DNA of 64,000 nt, taken from assembly GCF_050908995.1 (NCBI RefSeq), contig NW_027485015.1, positions 1-64,000 of the forward strand, read 5' to 3'. The translations under genes were made by a program, and so were the position numbers. Below, piece after piece: positions 14,929-29,073 of this stretch; position 1 is the first letter of the stretch; each line of letters begins with the position of its first letter. Source of the stretch: Andrena cerasifolii. Taxonomy: Eukaryota > Arthropoda > Insecta > Hymenoptera > Andrenidae. Under the pieces are notes generated by a model. The model was not told the DNA's origin. It did not search any database and saw only the letters and a list, made by a program, of their open reading frames with translations.

Positions 14929-17900
14929 AAAACCGATATTGAAACCGATATTGAAACCAATATTGAAAAACCGATTTTGAAAAACCGATATTGAAAATCC
15001 GATATTGAAAAACCGATATTGAAACCGATATTGAAACCAATATTGAAAAACCGATTTTGAAAAACCGATATTGAAACCGATATTGAAACCGATATTGCAA
15101 GACCGATATTGGAACCGATTTTGAAAAACCAATATTGAAAAACCGACGTTGAAAAACCAATTTTGATAAACCGATATTGAAAAATCGATATTGAAAAACC
15201 GATATTGAAAAACCGATATTGAAAAACCGATATTGAAAAACCGATATTGAAAAACCGATATTGAAACCAATATTGAAACCGATATTGAAAAACCGATATT
15301 GAAAAACCAATTTTGAAAAACCGATATTGAAACCAATATTGAATCCAATATTGAAAAAACGATATTGAAAAACCGATATTGAAAAACCGTTATTGAAACC
15401 GATATTGAAACCGATATTGCAAGACCGATATTGCAAGACCGATATTGGAACCGATTTTGAAAAACCGATATTGAAAAACCGATTTTGATAGACCAATATT
15501 GAAAAACCGATATTGAAACCAATATTGAAACCGATATTGAAAAACCGATATTGAAACCGATATTGAAACCTATATTGAAAAACCGATATGGAAACCAATA
15601 TTGAAAAACCGATTTTGAAAAACCGATATTGAAAAACCGATATTGAAAAACCGATTTTGAAAAACCGACGTTGAAAAACCGATATTGAAAAACCGATTTT
15701 GAAAAACCAATATTGAAAAACCGACATTGAAACCGATATTTAAACCAATATTGAAAAACCGATTATGAAAAACCGATATTGAAAAACCGATATTGAAGAA
15801 CCGATATTGAAACCAATATTGAAAAACCGATTTTGAAAAACCGATTTTGAAAAACCAATATTGAGAACCCGATTTTGAAAAACCAATATTGAAAAACCGA
15901 TATTGAAACAAATATTGAAACCAATATTAAAAAACCGATTTTGAAAAACCGATATTGAAAAACCGACGTTGAAAAACCGATATTGAAGAACCGATTTTGA
16001 AAACCCGATATTGAAAAACCGGTATTGAAACCAATATTGAAAAACCGATATTGAAACCGATATTGAAACCGATATTGCAAGACCGATATTGGAACCGATT
16101 TTGAAAAACCAATATTGAAAAACCGACGTTGAAAAACCAATTTTGATAAACCGATATTGAAAAATCGATATTGAAAAACCGATATTGAAAAACCGATATT
16201 GAAAAACCGATATTGAAACCGATATTGAAACCAATATTGAAAAACCGATTTTGAAAAACCGATATTGAAACCGATATTGAAAAACCGATATGGAAACCAA
16301 TATTGAAAAACCGAATTTGAAAACCCGATTTTGAAAAACCAATATTGAAAAACCGATTTTGAAAGACCAATATTGAAAAACCGATATTGAAACCAATATT
16401 GAAACCGATATTGAAAAACCGCTATTGAAAAACCGATTTTGAAAAACAGATATTGAAAAACCGACGTTGAAGAACCGATTTTGAAAAACCGATATTGAAA
16501 AATTGATATTGAAAAACCGATATTGAAAAACCGATATTGAAAAACCGATATTGAAAAACCGACGTTGAAAAACCGATTTTGAAGAACCGATATTGAAAAA
16601 CCGATATCGAAACCAATATTGAAACCAATATTGAAAAACCGATATTGAAAAACCGATATTGAAAATCCGATATCGAAAAACCGATATTGAAACCGATATT
16701 GAAACCAATATTGAAAAACCGATATTGGAAAACCTATATTCAAACCAATATTGAAACCGATAGTGGAACCGATTTTGAAAAACCGATTTTGAAAAACCAA
16801 TATTGAAAAATTGATATTGAAAAACCGATATTGAAAAACCGATTTTGAAAAACCAATATTGAAAAACCGACGTTGAAAAACCAATTTTGATAAACCGATA
16901 TTGAAAAATCGATATTGAAAAACCGATTTTGAAAAACCGATATTGAAAAACCGATATTGAAGAACCGATATTGAAAAACCGATATTGAAACCAATATTGA
17001 AACCGACATTGAAAAACCGATCTTGAAAAACCGATATTGAAAAACCGATATTGAAACCGATATTGAAACCAATATTGGAAAACCGATATTGGAAAACCGA
17101 TTTTGAAAATCGGATATTGAAAAACCGATATTGAAACCGATATTGAAACCAATATTGAAAAACCGATATTGAAAAACCGATATTGAAAAACCGATTTTGA
17201 AAGACCAATATTGAAAAACCGATATTGAAACCAATATTGAAACCGATATTGAAAAACCGATATTGAAACCGATATTGAAACCAATATTGGAAAACCGATA
17301 TTGGAAAACCGATATTCAATCCAATATTGAAACCGATAGTGGAACCGATATTGAAAAAACCGATTTTGAAAAACCAATATTCAAAAACCGACGTTGAAAC
17401 ACCAATTTTAATAAACCGATGTTGAAAAATCGATATTGAAAAACCGATATTGAAAATCCGATATTGAAAAACCGATATTGAAACCGATATTGAAACCAAT
17501 ATTGAAAAAACGATTTTGAAAAACCGATTTTGAAAAACCAATATTGAAAAATTGATATTGAAAAACCGATATTGAAAAACCGATTTTGAAAAACCAATAT
17601 TGAAAAACCGACGTTGAAAAACCAATTTTGATAAACCGATATTGAAAAATCGATATTGAAAAACCGATTTTGAAAAACCGATATTGAAAAACCGATATTG
17701 AAGAACCGATATTGAAAAACCGATATTGAAACCAATATTGAAACCGACATTGAAAAACCGATATTGAAAAACCGATATTGAAAAACCGATATTGAAACCG
17801 ATATTGAAAAACCGATATTGAAACCGATATTGAAACCAATATTGGAAAACCGATATTGGAAAACCGATATTCAATCCAATATTGAAACCGATAGTGGAAC

Positions 17901-20185
17901 CGATATTGAAAAACCGATTTTGAAAAACCAATGTTCAAAAACCGACGTTGAAAAACCAATTTTGATAAACCGATATTGAAAAATCGATATTGAAAAACCG
18001 ATATTGAAAATCCGATATTGAAAAACCGATATTGAAACCGATATTGAAACCAATATTGAAAAAACGATTTTGAAAAACCGATATTGAAACCAATATTGAA
18101 AAACCGATATGGAAACCAATATTGAAAAACCGAATTTGAAAAACCGATTTTGAGAAACCAATATTGAAAAACCGATTTTGAAAGACCAATATTGAAAAAC
18201 CGATATTGAAAAATCGATATTGAAAAACCGATATTGAAAATCCGATATTGAAACCGATATTGAAACCAATATTGAAAAACCGATTTTGAAAAGCCGATAT
18301 TGAAAAACCGATTTTGAAAAACCGATATTGAAAAACCGATATTGAAACCGATATTGAAACCAATATTGAAAAACCGATTTTGAAAAACCGATTTTGAAAA
18401 ACCGATATTGAAGAACCGATATTGAAAAACCGATATTAAGAAACCAATATTGAAACCGATATTGGAAAACGGAAATTGAAAAACCGATATTGAAAAACCG
18501 ATATTGAAACCGATATTGAAACCTATATTGAAAAACCGATATGGAAACCAATATTGAAAAACCGATTTTGAAAAACCGAGATTGAAAAACCGATATTGAA
18601 AAACCGATTTTGAAAAACCGACGTTGAAAAACCGATATTGAAAAACCGATTTTGAAAAACCAATATTGAAAAACCGATATTGAAAAACCGATATTGAAGA
18701 ACCGATATTGAAACCAATATTGAAAAACCAATATTGAAAAACCGAATTTGAAAACCCGATTTTGAAAAACCAATATTGAAAAACCGATTTTGAAAGACCA
18801 ATATTGAAAAACCGATATTGAAACCAATATTGAATCCAATATTGAAAAAACGATATTGAAAAACCGATATTGAAAAACCGTTATTGAAACCGATATTGAA
18901 ACCGATATTGCAAGACCGATATTGCAAGACCGATATTGGAACCGATTTTGAAAAACCGATATTGAAAAACCGATTTGAAAAACCGATATTGAAACCAATA
19001 TTGAAACCGATATTGAAAAACCGATATTGAAACCGATATTGAAACCAATATTGAAAAAACCGATTTTGAAAACCCGATATTGAAAAACCGATTTTGAAAA
19101 ACCGATATTGAAAAACCGATTTTGAAAAACCGATATTGAAAAACCGATATTGAAACAAATATTGAAACCAATATTAAAAAACCGATTTTGAAAAACCGAT
19201 ATTGAAAAACCGACGTTGAAAAACCGATATTGAAAAACCGATTTTGAAAACCCGATATTGAAAAACCGATATTGAAAAACCGTTATTGAAACCGATATTG
19301 AAAACCGATATTGCAAGACCGATATTGGAACCGATTTTGAAAAACCGATATTGAAAAACCGATATTGAAAAAACCGATTTTGAAAGACCAATATTGAAAA
19401 ACCGATATTGAAACCAATATTGAAACCGATATTGAAAAACCGATATTGAAACCGATATTGAAAAACCGATATTGAAACCGATATTGAAACCAATATTGAA
19501 AAAACGATTTTGAAAAACCGATATTGAAACCGATATTGAAACCGATATTGCAAGACCGATATTGGAACCGATTTTGAAAAACCAATATTGAAAAACCGAC
19601 GTTGAAAAACCAATTTTGATAAACCGATATTGAAAAATCGATATTGAAAAACCGATATTGAAAAACCGATATTGAAAAACCGATATTGAAACCGATATTG
19701 AAACCAATATTGAAAAACCGATTTTGAAAAACCGATATTGAAACCGATATTGAAAAACCGATATGGAAACCAATATTGAAAAACCGAATTTGAAAACCCG
19801 ATTTTGAAAAACCAATATTGAAAAACCGATATTGAAAAACCGATTTTGAAAACCCGATATTGAAAAACCGATATTGAAAAACCGTTATTGAAACCGATAT
19901 TGAAACCGATATTGCAAGACCGATATTGGAACCGATTTTGAAAAACCGATATTGAAAAACCGATATTGAAAAACCGATTTTGAAAGACCAATATTGAAAA
20001 ACCGATATTGAAACCAATATTGAAACCGATATTGAAAAACCGATATTGAAACCGATATTGAAAAACCGATATTGAAACCGATATTGAAACCAATATTGAA
20101 GAACCGATTTTGAAAAACCGATATTGAAAATCCGATATTGAAAAACCGATATTGAAACCGATATTGAAACCAATATTGAAAAAAC
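14929..20185 (+). repeat. Domain 3 unit II with flanking mosaic
   Basis: This copies unit I up to about 17.5 kb (AATCGG marker at 17110, offset 3,545 from 13565). From about 17.8 to 19.2 kb the order is mosaic: CAATCC and GATAGTGG near 17875, CCGAGATTG near 18576 and a GCAAGACC doublet near 18910. Around 16033-17809 it matches 20186-21966 at an offset of 4,153-4,157 bp. No gene is visible. Confidence 0.82.
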
Positions 20186-20540
20186 GATTTTGAAAAACCG
20201 ATATTGAAACCGATATTGAAACCGATATTGCAAGACCGATATTGGAACCGATTTTGAAAAACCAATATTGAAAAACCGACGTTGAAAAACCAATTTTGAT
20301 AAACCGATATTGAAAAATCGATATTGAAAAACCGATATTGAAAAACCGATATTGAAAAACCGATATTGAAACCGATATTGAAACCAATATTGAAAAACCG
20401 ATTTTGAAAAACCGATATTGAAACCGATATTGAAAAACCGATATGGAAACAAATATTGAAAAACCGAATTTGAAAACCCGATTTTGAAAAACCAATATTG
20501 AAAAACCGATTTTGAAAGACCAATATTGAAAAACCGATAT
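19260..20540 (+). repeat. Tandem duplication, period about 0.60-0.68 kb
   Basis: CCGTTATTG followed by GCAAGACC occurs at about 19280 and 19882 (offset about 602). The next GCAAGACC monomers at 19551 and 20231 are 680 bp apart because the second copy has about 78 bp more, around 20100-20160, including GAAGAACC and AATCCG monomers. The first copy has six-A and four-A monomers near 19308 and 19370. Confidence 0.78.
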
Positions 20541-22189
20541 TGAAACCAATATTGAAACCGATATTGAAAAACCGATATTGAAAAACCGATTTTGAAAAAC
20601 AGATATTGAAAAACCGACGTTGAAGAACCGATTTTGAAAAACCGATATTGAAAAGTTGATATTGAAAAACCGATATTGAAAAACCGATATTGAAAAACCG
20701 ATATTGAAAAACCGACGTTGAAAAACCGATTTTGAAGAACCGATATTGAAAAACCGATATCGAAACCAATATTGAAACCGATATTGAAAAACCGATATTG
20801 AAAAACCGATATTGAAAATCCGATATCGAAAAACCGATATTGAAAACCGATATTGAAACCAATATTGAAAAACCGATATTGGAAAACCTATATTCAAACC
20901 AATATTGAAACCGATAGTGGAACCGATTTTGAAAAACCGATTTTGAAAAACCAATATTGAAAAATTGATATTGAAAAACCGATATTGAAAAAACCGATTT
21001 TGAAAAACCAATATTGAAAAAACCGACGTTGAAAAACCAATTTTGATAAACCGATATTGAAAAATCGATATTGAAAAACCGATTTTGAAAAACCGATATT
21101 GAAAAACCGATATTGAAGAACCGATATTGAAAAACCGATATTGAAACCAATATTGAAACCGACATTGAAAAACCGATATTGAAAAAACCGATATTGAAAA
21201 ACCGATATTGAAACCGATATTGAAACCAATATTGGAAAACCGATATTGGAAAACCGATATTGAAAATCGGATATTGAAAAACCGATATTGAAACCGATAT
21301 TGAAACCAATATTGAAAAACCGATATTGAAAAACCGATATTGAAAAACCGATTTTGAAAGACCAATATTGAAAAACCGATATTGAAACCAATATTGAAAC
21401 CGATATTGAAAAACCGATATTGAAACCGATATTGAAACCAATATTGGAAAACCGATATTGGAAAACCGATATTCAATCCAATATTGAAACCGATAGTGGA
21501 ACCGATATTGAAAAACCGATTTTGAAAAACCAATATTCAAAAACCGACGTTGAAAAACCAATTTTGATAAACCGATATTGAAAAATCGATATTGAAAAAC
21601 CGATATTGAAAATCCGATATTGAAAAACCGATATTGAAACCGATATTGAAACCAATATTGAAAAAACGATTTTGAAAAACCGATTTTGAAAAACCAATAT
21701 TGAAAAATTGATATTGAAAAACCGATATTGAAAAACCGATTTTGAAAAACCAATATTGAAAAACCGACGTTGAAAAACCAATTTTGATAAACCGATATTG
21801 AAAAATCGATATTGAAAAACCGATTTTGAAAAACCGATATTGAAAAACCGATATTGAAGAACCGATATTGAAAAACCGATATTGAAACCAATATTGAAAC
21901 CGACATTGAAAAACCGATATTGAAAAACCGATATTGAAAAACCGATATTGAAACCGATATTGAAACCAATATTGGAAAACCGATATTGGAAAACCGATAT
22001 TGAAAATCGGATATTGAAAAACCGATATTGAAACCGATATTGAAACCAATATTGAAAAACCGATATTGAAAAACCGATATTGAAAAACCGATTTTGAAAG
22101 ACCAATATTGAAAAACCGATATTGAAACCAATATTGAAACCGATATTGAAAAACCGATATTGAAACCGATATTGAAACCAATATTGGAA
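20186..22189 (+). repeat. Domain 3 unit III
   Basis: This corresponds to unit II from 16033 on (GCAAGACC at 16078 and 20231; ATATGGAAAC at about 16288 and 20441). CCTATATTC lies near 20885 and the AATCGG marker at 21267. Three monomers with six A's (near 20990, 21024 and 21185) are private to this stretch. Confidence 0.85.
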
Positions 22190-22248
22190 AACCGATATTG
22201 GAAAACCGATATTCAATCCAATATTGAAACCGATAGTGGAACCGATTT
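20925..22248 (+). repeat. Tandem duplication, period 740-743 bp (second pair)
   Basis: About 20925-21510 is repeated as about 21668-22248. The AATCGG marker sits at 21267 and 22007, and CAATCC followed by GATAGTGG at about 21474 and 22214. The three extra A's in the left copy account for the drift from 740 to 743. The unit is the same as in the pair at 13225-14719. Confidence 0.9.
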
Positions 22249-25200
22249 TGAAAAACCGATTTTGAAAAACCAATATTGAAAAATTGATATTGAAAAACCG
22301 ATATTGAAAAACCGAATTTGAAAAAACAATATTGAAAAACCGACGTTGAAAAACCAATTTTGATATACCGATATTGAAAAATCGATATTGAAAAACCGAT
22401 TTTGAAAAACCGATATTGAAAAACCGATATTGAAGAACCGATATTGAAAAACCGATATTGAAACCAATATTGAAACCGACATTGAAAAACCTATATTGAA
22501 AAACCGATATTGAAAAACCGATATTGAAACCGATATTGAAACCAATATTGGAAAACCGATATTGAAAAACCGATATTCAAACCAATATTGAAACCGATAG
22601 TGGAACCGATATTGAAAAACCGATTTTGAAAAACCAATATTGAAAAACCGACGTTGAAAAAGCAATTTTGATAAACCGATATTGAAAAATCGATATTGAA
22701 AAACCGATATTGAAAATCCGATATTGAAAAACCGATATTGAAACCGATACTGAAACCAATATTGAAAAAACGATTTTGAAAAACCGATATTGAAACCAAT
22801 ATTGAAAAACCGATATGGAAACCAATATTGAAAAACCGAATTTGAAAAACCGATTTTGAGAAACCAATATTGAAAAACCGATTTTGAAAGACCAATATTG
22901 AAAAACCGATATTGAAAAATCGATATTGAAAAACCGATATTGAAAATCCGATATTGAAACCGATATTGAAACCAATATTGAAAAACCGATTTTGAAAAGC
23001 CGATATTGAAAAACCGATTTTGAAAAACCGATATTGAAAAACCGATATTGAAACCGATATTGAAACCAATATTGAAAGACCGATTTTGAAAAACCGATTT
23101 TGAAAAACCGATATTGAAGAACCGATATTGAAAAACCGATATTAGGAAACCAATATTGAAACCGATATTGAAAAACCGAAATTGAAAAACCGATATTGAA
23201 AAACCGATATTGAAACCGATATTGAAACCTATATTGAAAAACCGATATGGAAACCAATATTGAAAAACCGATTTTGAAAAACCGATATTGAAAAACCGAT
23301 ATTGAAAAACCGATATTGAAAAACCGATATTGAGGAACCGATATTGAAACCAATATTGAAAAACCGATTTTGAAAAATCGATTTTGAAAAACCAATATTG
23401 AGAAACCGATTTTGAAAAACCAATATTGAAAAACCGATATTGAAACAAATATTGAAACCAATATTAAAAAACCGATTTTGAAAAACCGATATTGAAAAAC
23501 CGACGTTGAAAAACCGATATTGAAAAACCGATTTTGAAAACCCGATATTGAAAAACCGATATTGAAAAACCGATTTTGAAAAACCAATATTGAAAAACCG
23601 ACATTGAAACCGATATTGAAAAACCGATATTGATGAACCGATATTGAAAACCAATATTGAAAAACCGATTTTGAAAAACCGATTTTGAAAACCAATATTG
23701 AGAAACCGATTTTGAAAAACCAATATTGAAAAACCGATATTGAAACAAATATTGAAACCAATATTAAAAAACCGATTTTGAAAAACCGATATTGAAAAAC
23801 CGACGTTGAAAAACCGATATTGAAAAACCGATTTTGAAAACCCGATATTGAAAAACCGATATTGAAACCAATATTGAAACCGATATTGAAAAACCGATAT
23901 TGAAACCGATATTGAAACCTATATTGAAACCAATATTGAAAAACCGATTTTGAAAAACCGATATTGAAACCGATATTGAAACCGATATTGCAAGACCGAT
24001 ATTGGAACCGATTTTGAAAAACCGATATTGAAAAACCGATTTTGAAAGACCAATATTGAAAAACCGATATTGAAACCAATATTGAAACCGATATTGAAAA
24101 ACCGATATTGAAACCGATATTGAAACCTATATTGAAACCAATATTGAAAAACCGATTTTGAAAAATCGATATTGAAACCGATATTGAAACCGATATTGCA
24201 AGACCGATATTGCAAGACCGATATTGGAACCGATTTTGAAAAACCGATATTGAAAAACCGATTTTGAAAGACCAATATTGAAAAACCGATATTGAAACCA
24301 ATATTGAAACCGATATTGAAAAACCGATATTGAAACCGATATTGAAACCAATATTGAAAAACCGATTTTGAAAAACCGATATTGAAAATCCGATATTGAA
24401 AAACCGATATTGAAACCGATATTGAAACCAATATTGAAACCGATATTGCAAGACCGATATTGGAACCGATTTTGAAAAACCAATATTGAAAAACCGACGT
24501 TGAAAAACCAATTTTGATAAACCGATATTGAAAAATCGATATTGAAAAACCGATATTGAAAAACCGATATTGAAAAACCGATATTGAAAAACCGATATTG
24601 AAAAACCGATATTGAAACCAATATTGAAACCGATATTGAAAAACCGATATTGAAAAACCAATTTTTGAAAAACCGATATTGAAACCAATATTGAATCCAA
24701 TATTGAAAAAACGATATTGAAAAAACCGATATTGAAAAACCGTTATTGAAACCGATATTGAAAACCGATATTGCAAGACCGATATTGCAAGACCGATATT
24801 GGAACCGATTTTGAAAAACCGATATTGAAAAACCGATTTTGAAAGACCAATATTGAAAAACCGATATTGAAACCAATATTGAAACCGATATTGAAAAACC
24901 GATATTGAAACCGATATTGAAACCTATATTGAAACCAATATTGAAAAACCGATTTTGAAAAACCGATATTGAAACCGATATTGAAACCGATATTGCAAGA
25001 CCGATATTGGAACCGATTTTGAAAAACCGATATTGAAAAACCGATTTTGAAAGACCAATATTGAAAAACCGATATTGAAACCAATATTGAAACCGATATT
25101 GAAAAACCGATATTGAAACCGATATTGAAGAACCGATATTGAAACCAATATTGAAAAACCGATTTTGAAAAACCGATTTTGAAAAACCAATATTGAGAAA

Positions 25201-26509
25201 CCGATTTTGAAAAACCAATATTGAAAAACCGATATTGAAACAAATATTGAAACCAATATTAAAAAACCGATTTTGAAAAACCGATATTGAAAAACCGACG
25301 TTGAAAAACCGATATTGAAAAACCGATTTTGAAAACCCGATATTGAAAAACCATTGAAAAACCGTTATTGAAACCGATATTGAAACCGATATTGCAAGAC
25401 CGATATTGGAACCGATTTTGAAAAACCAATATTGAAGAACCGATTTTGAAAAACCGATATTGAAAATCCGATATTGAAAAACCGATATTGAAACCGATAT
25501 TGAAACCAATATTGAAAAAACGATTTTGAAAAACCGATATTGAAACCGATATTGAAACCGATATTGCAAGACCGATATTGGAACCGATTTTGAAAAACCA
25601 ATATTGAAAAACCGACGTTGAAAAACCAATTTTGATAAACCGATATTGAAAAATCGATATTGAAAAACCGATATTGAAAAACCGATATTGAAAAACCGAT
25701 ATTGAAACCGATATTGAAACCAATATTGAAAAACCGATTTTGAAAAACCGATATTGAAACCGATATTGAAAAACCGATATGGAAACCAATATTGAAAAAC
25801 CGAATTTGAAAACCCGATTTTGAAAAACCAATATTGAAAAACCGATTTTGAAAGACCAATATTGAAAAACCGATATTGAAACCAATATTGAAACCGATAT
25901 TGAAAAACCGATATTGAAAAACCGATTTTGAAAAACAGATATTGAAAAACCGACGTTGAAGAACCGATTTTGAAAAACCGATATTGAAAAATTGATATTG
26001 AAAAACCGATATTGAAAAACCGATATTGAAAAACCGATATTGAAAAACCGACGTTGAAAAACCGACGTTGAAAAACCGATATTGAAACAAATATTGAAAC
26101 CAATATTAAAAAACCGATTTTGAAAAACCGATATTGAAAAACCGACGTTGAAAAACCGATATTGAAAAACCGATTTTGAAAACCCGATATTGAAAAACCG
26201 ATATTGAAAAACCGATTTTGAAAAACCAATATTGAAAAACCGACATTGAAACCGATATTGAAAAACCGATATTGATGAACCGATATTGAAACCAATATTG
26301 AAAAACCGATTTTGAAAAACCGATTTTGAAAAACCAATATTGAGAAACCGATTTTGAAAAACCAATATTGAAAAACCGATATTGAAACAAATATTGAAAC
26401 CAATATTAAAAAACCGATTTTGAAAAACCGATATTGAAAAACCGACGTTGAAAAACCGATATTGAAAAACCGATTTTGAAAACCCGATATTGAAAAACCG
26501 ATATTGAAA
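22190..26509 (+). repeat. Mosaic transition into domain 4
   Basis: About 22190-22985 matches 28306-29100 at an offset of 6,116 bp, through the AATTTGAAAAAACAATATTG combination at 22315 and 28431. This is the first appearance of the domain 4 core. A 300-bp doublet lies at 23464-23763. From 23.9 to 25.4 kb GCAAGACC monomers recur at short, irregular spacing (about 23989, 24198, 24446, 24773, 24991 and 25396). A short irregularity near 25350 (ACCATTGAAAAACC) is a partial monomer. No gene is visible. Confidence 0.78.
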
Positions 26510-26911
26510 CCAATATTGAAAAACCGATTTTGAAAAACCGATATTGAAAAACCTATATTGAAAAACCGATATTGAAAAACCGATATTGAAAAACCGATAT
26601 TGAAAAACCGATATTGAAAAACCGATATTGAAAAACCGATTTTGAAAAACCGACGTTGAAAAACCGATATTGAAAAACCGATTTTGAAAAACCAATATTG
26701 AAAAACCGACATTGAAACCGATATTGAAACCAATATTGAAAAACCGATTATGAAAAACCGATATTGAAAAACCGATATTGAAGAACCGATATTGAAACCA
26801 ATATTGAAAAACCGATTTTGAAAAATCGATTTTGAAAAACCAATATTAAGAAACCGATTTTGAAAAACCAATATTGAAAAACCGATATTGAAACAAATAT
26901 TGAAACCAATA
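26106..26911 (+). repeat. 300 + 506 bp module marked by TTAAAAAACC (type example)
   Basis: The pair GAAACAAATATTGAAACC then AATATTAAAAAACC recurs as a landmark. Here it lies near 26106, 26406 and 26912. The same 300 then 506 spacing is seen from 32144, 35054, 53059 and 60565, with about 492 from 49869. The 300-bp step alone is seen from 23464, 43367, 47093, 56095, 58873 and 63451. The 300-bp segment always carries a TTGATGAACC monomer near its middle. On the minus strand the landmark supplies a TAA, which is why many minus-strand frames end there. Confidence 0.9.
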
Positions 26912-29073
26912 TTAAAAAACCGATTTTGAAAAACCGATATTGACAAACCGACGTTGAAGAACCGATATTGAAAAACCGATTTTGAAAACCCGATATTGAA
27001 AAACCGATATTGAAACCAATATTGAAACCGATATTGAAAAACCGATATTGAAACCGATATTGAAACCTATATTGAAACCAATATTGAAAAACCGATTTTG
27101 AAAAACCGATATTGAAACCGATATTGAAACCGATATTGCAAGACCGATATTGGAACCGATTTTGAAAAACCGATTTTGAAAGACAAATATTGAAAAACCG
27201 ATATTGAAACCAATATTGAAACCGATATTGAAAAACCGATATTGAAACCGATATTGAAACCTATATTGAAACCAATATTGAAAAACCGATTTTGAAAAAC
27301 CGATATTGAAACCGATATTGAAACCGATATTGCAAGACCGATATTGCAAGACCGATATTGGAACCGATTTTGAAAAACCGATATTGAAACCGATATTGAA
27401 ACCGATATTGCAAGACCGATATTGGAACCGATTTTGAAAAACCAATATTGAAAAACCGACGTTGAAAAACCAATTTTGATAAACCGATATTGAAAAATCG
27501 ATATTGAAAAACCGATATTGAAAAACCGATATTGAAAAACCGATATTGAAACCGATATTGAAACCAATATTGAAAAACCGATTTTGAAAAACCAATATTG
27601 AAAAACCGACGTTGAAGAACCGATTTTGAAAAACCGATATTGAAAAATTGATATTGAAAAACCGATATTGAAAAACCGATATTGAAAAACCGATATTGAA
27701 AAACCGACGTTGAAAAACCGATTTTGAAGAACCGATATTGAAAAACCGATATCGAAACCAATATTGAAACCGATATTGAAAAACCGATATTGAAAAACCG
27801 ATATTGAAAATCCGATATCGAAAAACCGATATTGAAACCGATATTGAAACCAATATTGAAAAACCGATATTGGAAAACCGATATTCAAACCAATATTGAA
27901 ACCGATAGTGGAACCGATTTTGAAAAACCGATTTTGAAAAACCAATATTGAAAAATTGATATTGAAAAACCGATATTGAAAAACCGAATTTGAAAAAACA
28001 ATATTGAAAAACCGACGTTGAAAAACCAATTTTGATAAACCGATATTGAAAAATCGATATTGAAAAACCGATTTTGAAAAACCGATATTGAAAAACCGAT
28101 ATTGAAGAACCGATATTGAAAAACCGATATTGAAACCAATATTGAAACCGACATTGAAAAACCGATATTGAAAAACCGATATTGAAAAACCGATATTGAA
28201 ACCGATATTGAAACCAATATTGGAAAACCGATATTGAAAAACCGATATTGAAAATCCGATATCGAAAAACCGATATTGAAACCGATATTGAAACCAATAT
28301 TGAAAAACCGATATTGGAAAACCGATATTCAAACCAATATTGAAACCGATAGTGGAACCGATTTTGAAAAACCGATTTTGAAAAACCAATATTGAAAAAT
28401 TGATATTGAAAAACCGATATTGAAAAACCGAATTTGAAAAAACAATATTGAAAAACCGACGTTGAAAAACCAATTTTGATAAACCGATATTGAAAAATCG
28501 ATATTGAAAAACCGATTTTGAAAAACCGATATTGAAAAACCGATATTGAAGAACCGATATTGAAAAACCGATATTGAAACCAATATTGAAACCGACATTG
28601 AAAAACCGATATTGAAAAACCGATATTGAAAAACCGATATTGAAACCGATATTGAAACCAATATTGGAAAACCGATATTGAAAAACCGATATTCAAACCA
28701 ATATTGAAACCGATAGTGGAACCGATATTGAAAAACCGATTTTGAAAAACCAATATTGAAAAACCGACGTTGAAAAACCAATTTTGATAAACCGATATTG
28801 AAAAATCGATATTGAAAAACCGATATTGAAAATCCGATATTGAAAAACCGATATTGAAACCGATATTGAAACCAATATTGAAAAAACGATTTTGAAAAAC
28901 CGATATTGAAACCAATATTGAAAAACCGATATGGAAACCAATATTGAAAAACCGATTTTGAGAAACCAATATTGAAAAACCGATTTTGAAAGACCAATAT
29001 TGAAAAACCGATATTGAAAAATCGATATTGAAAAACCGATATTGAAAATCCGATATTGAAACCGATATTGAAA
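26510..29073 (+). repeat. Domain 4 unit, 2,564-bp tandem pair, copy 1
   Basis: This copy matches 29074-31697. Markers in register are ATTAAGAAACC (26845 and 29409), AGACAAATATTG (27181 and 29745) and the GCAAGACC doublet near 27330. The offset is 2,564 bp on the left and 2,578 after one extra 14-mer in copy 2 near 30350. The boundary is an overlap of shared monomers around 29074-29119. Confidence 0.9.
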
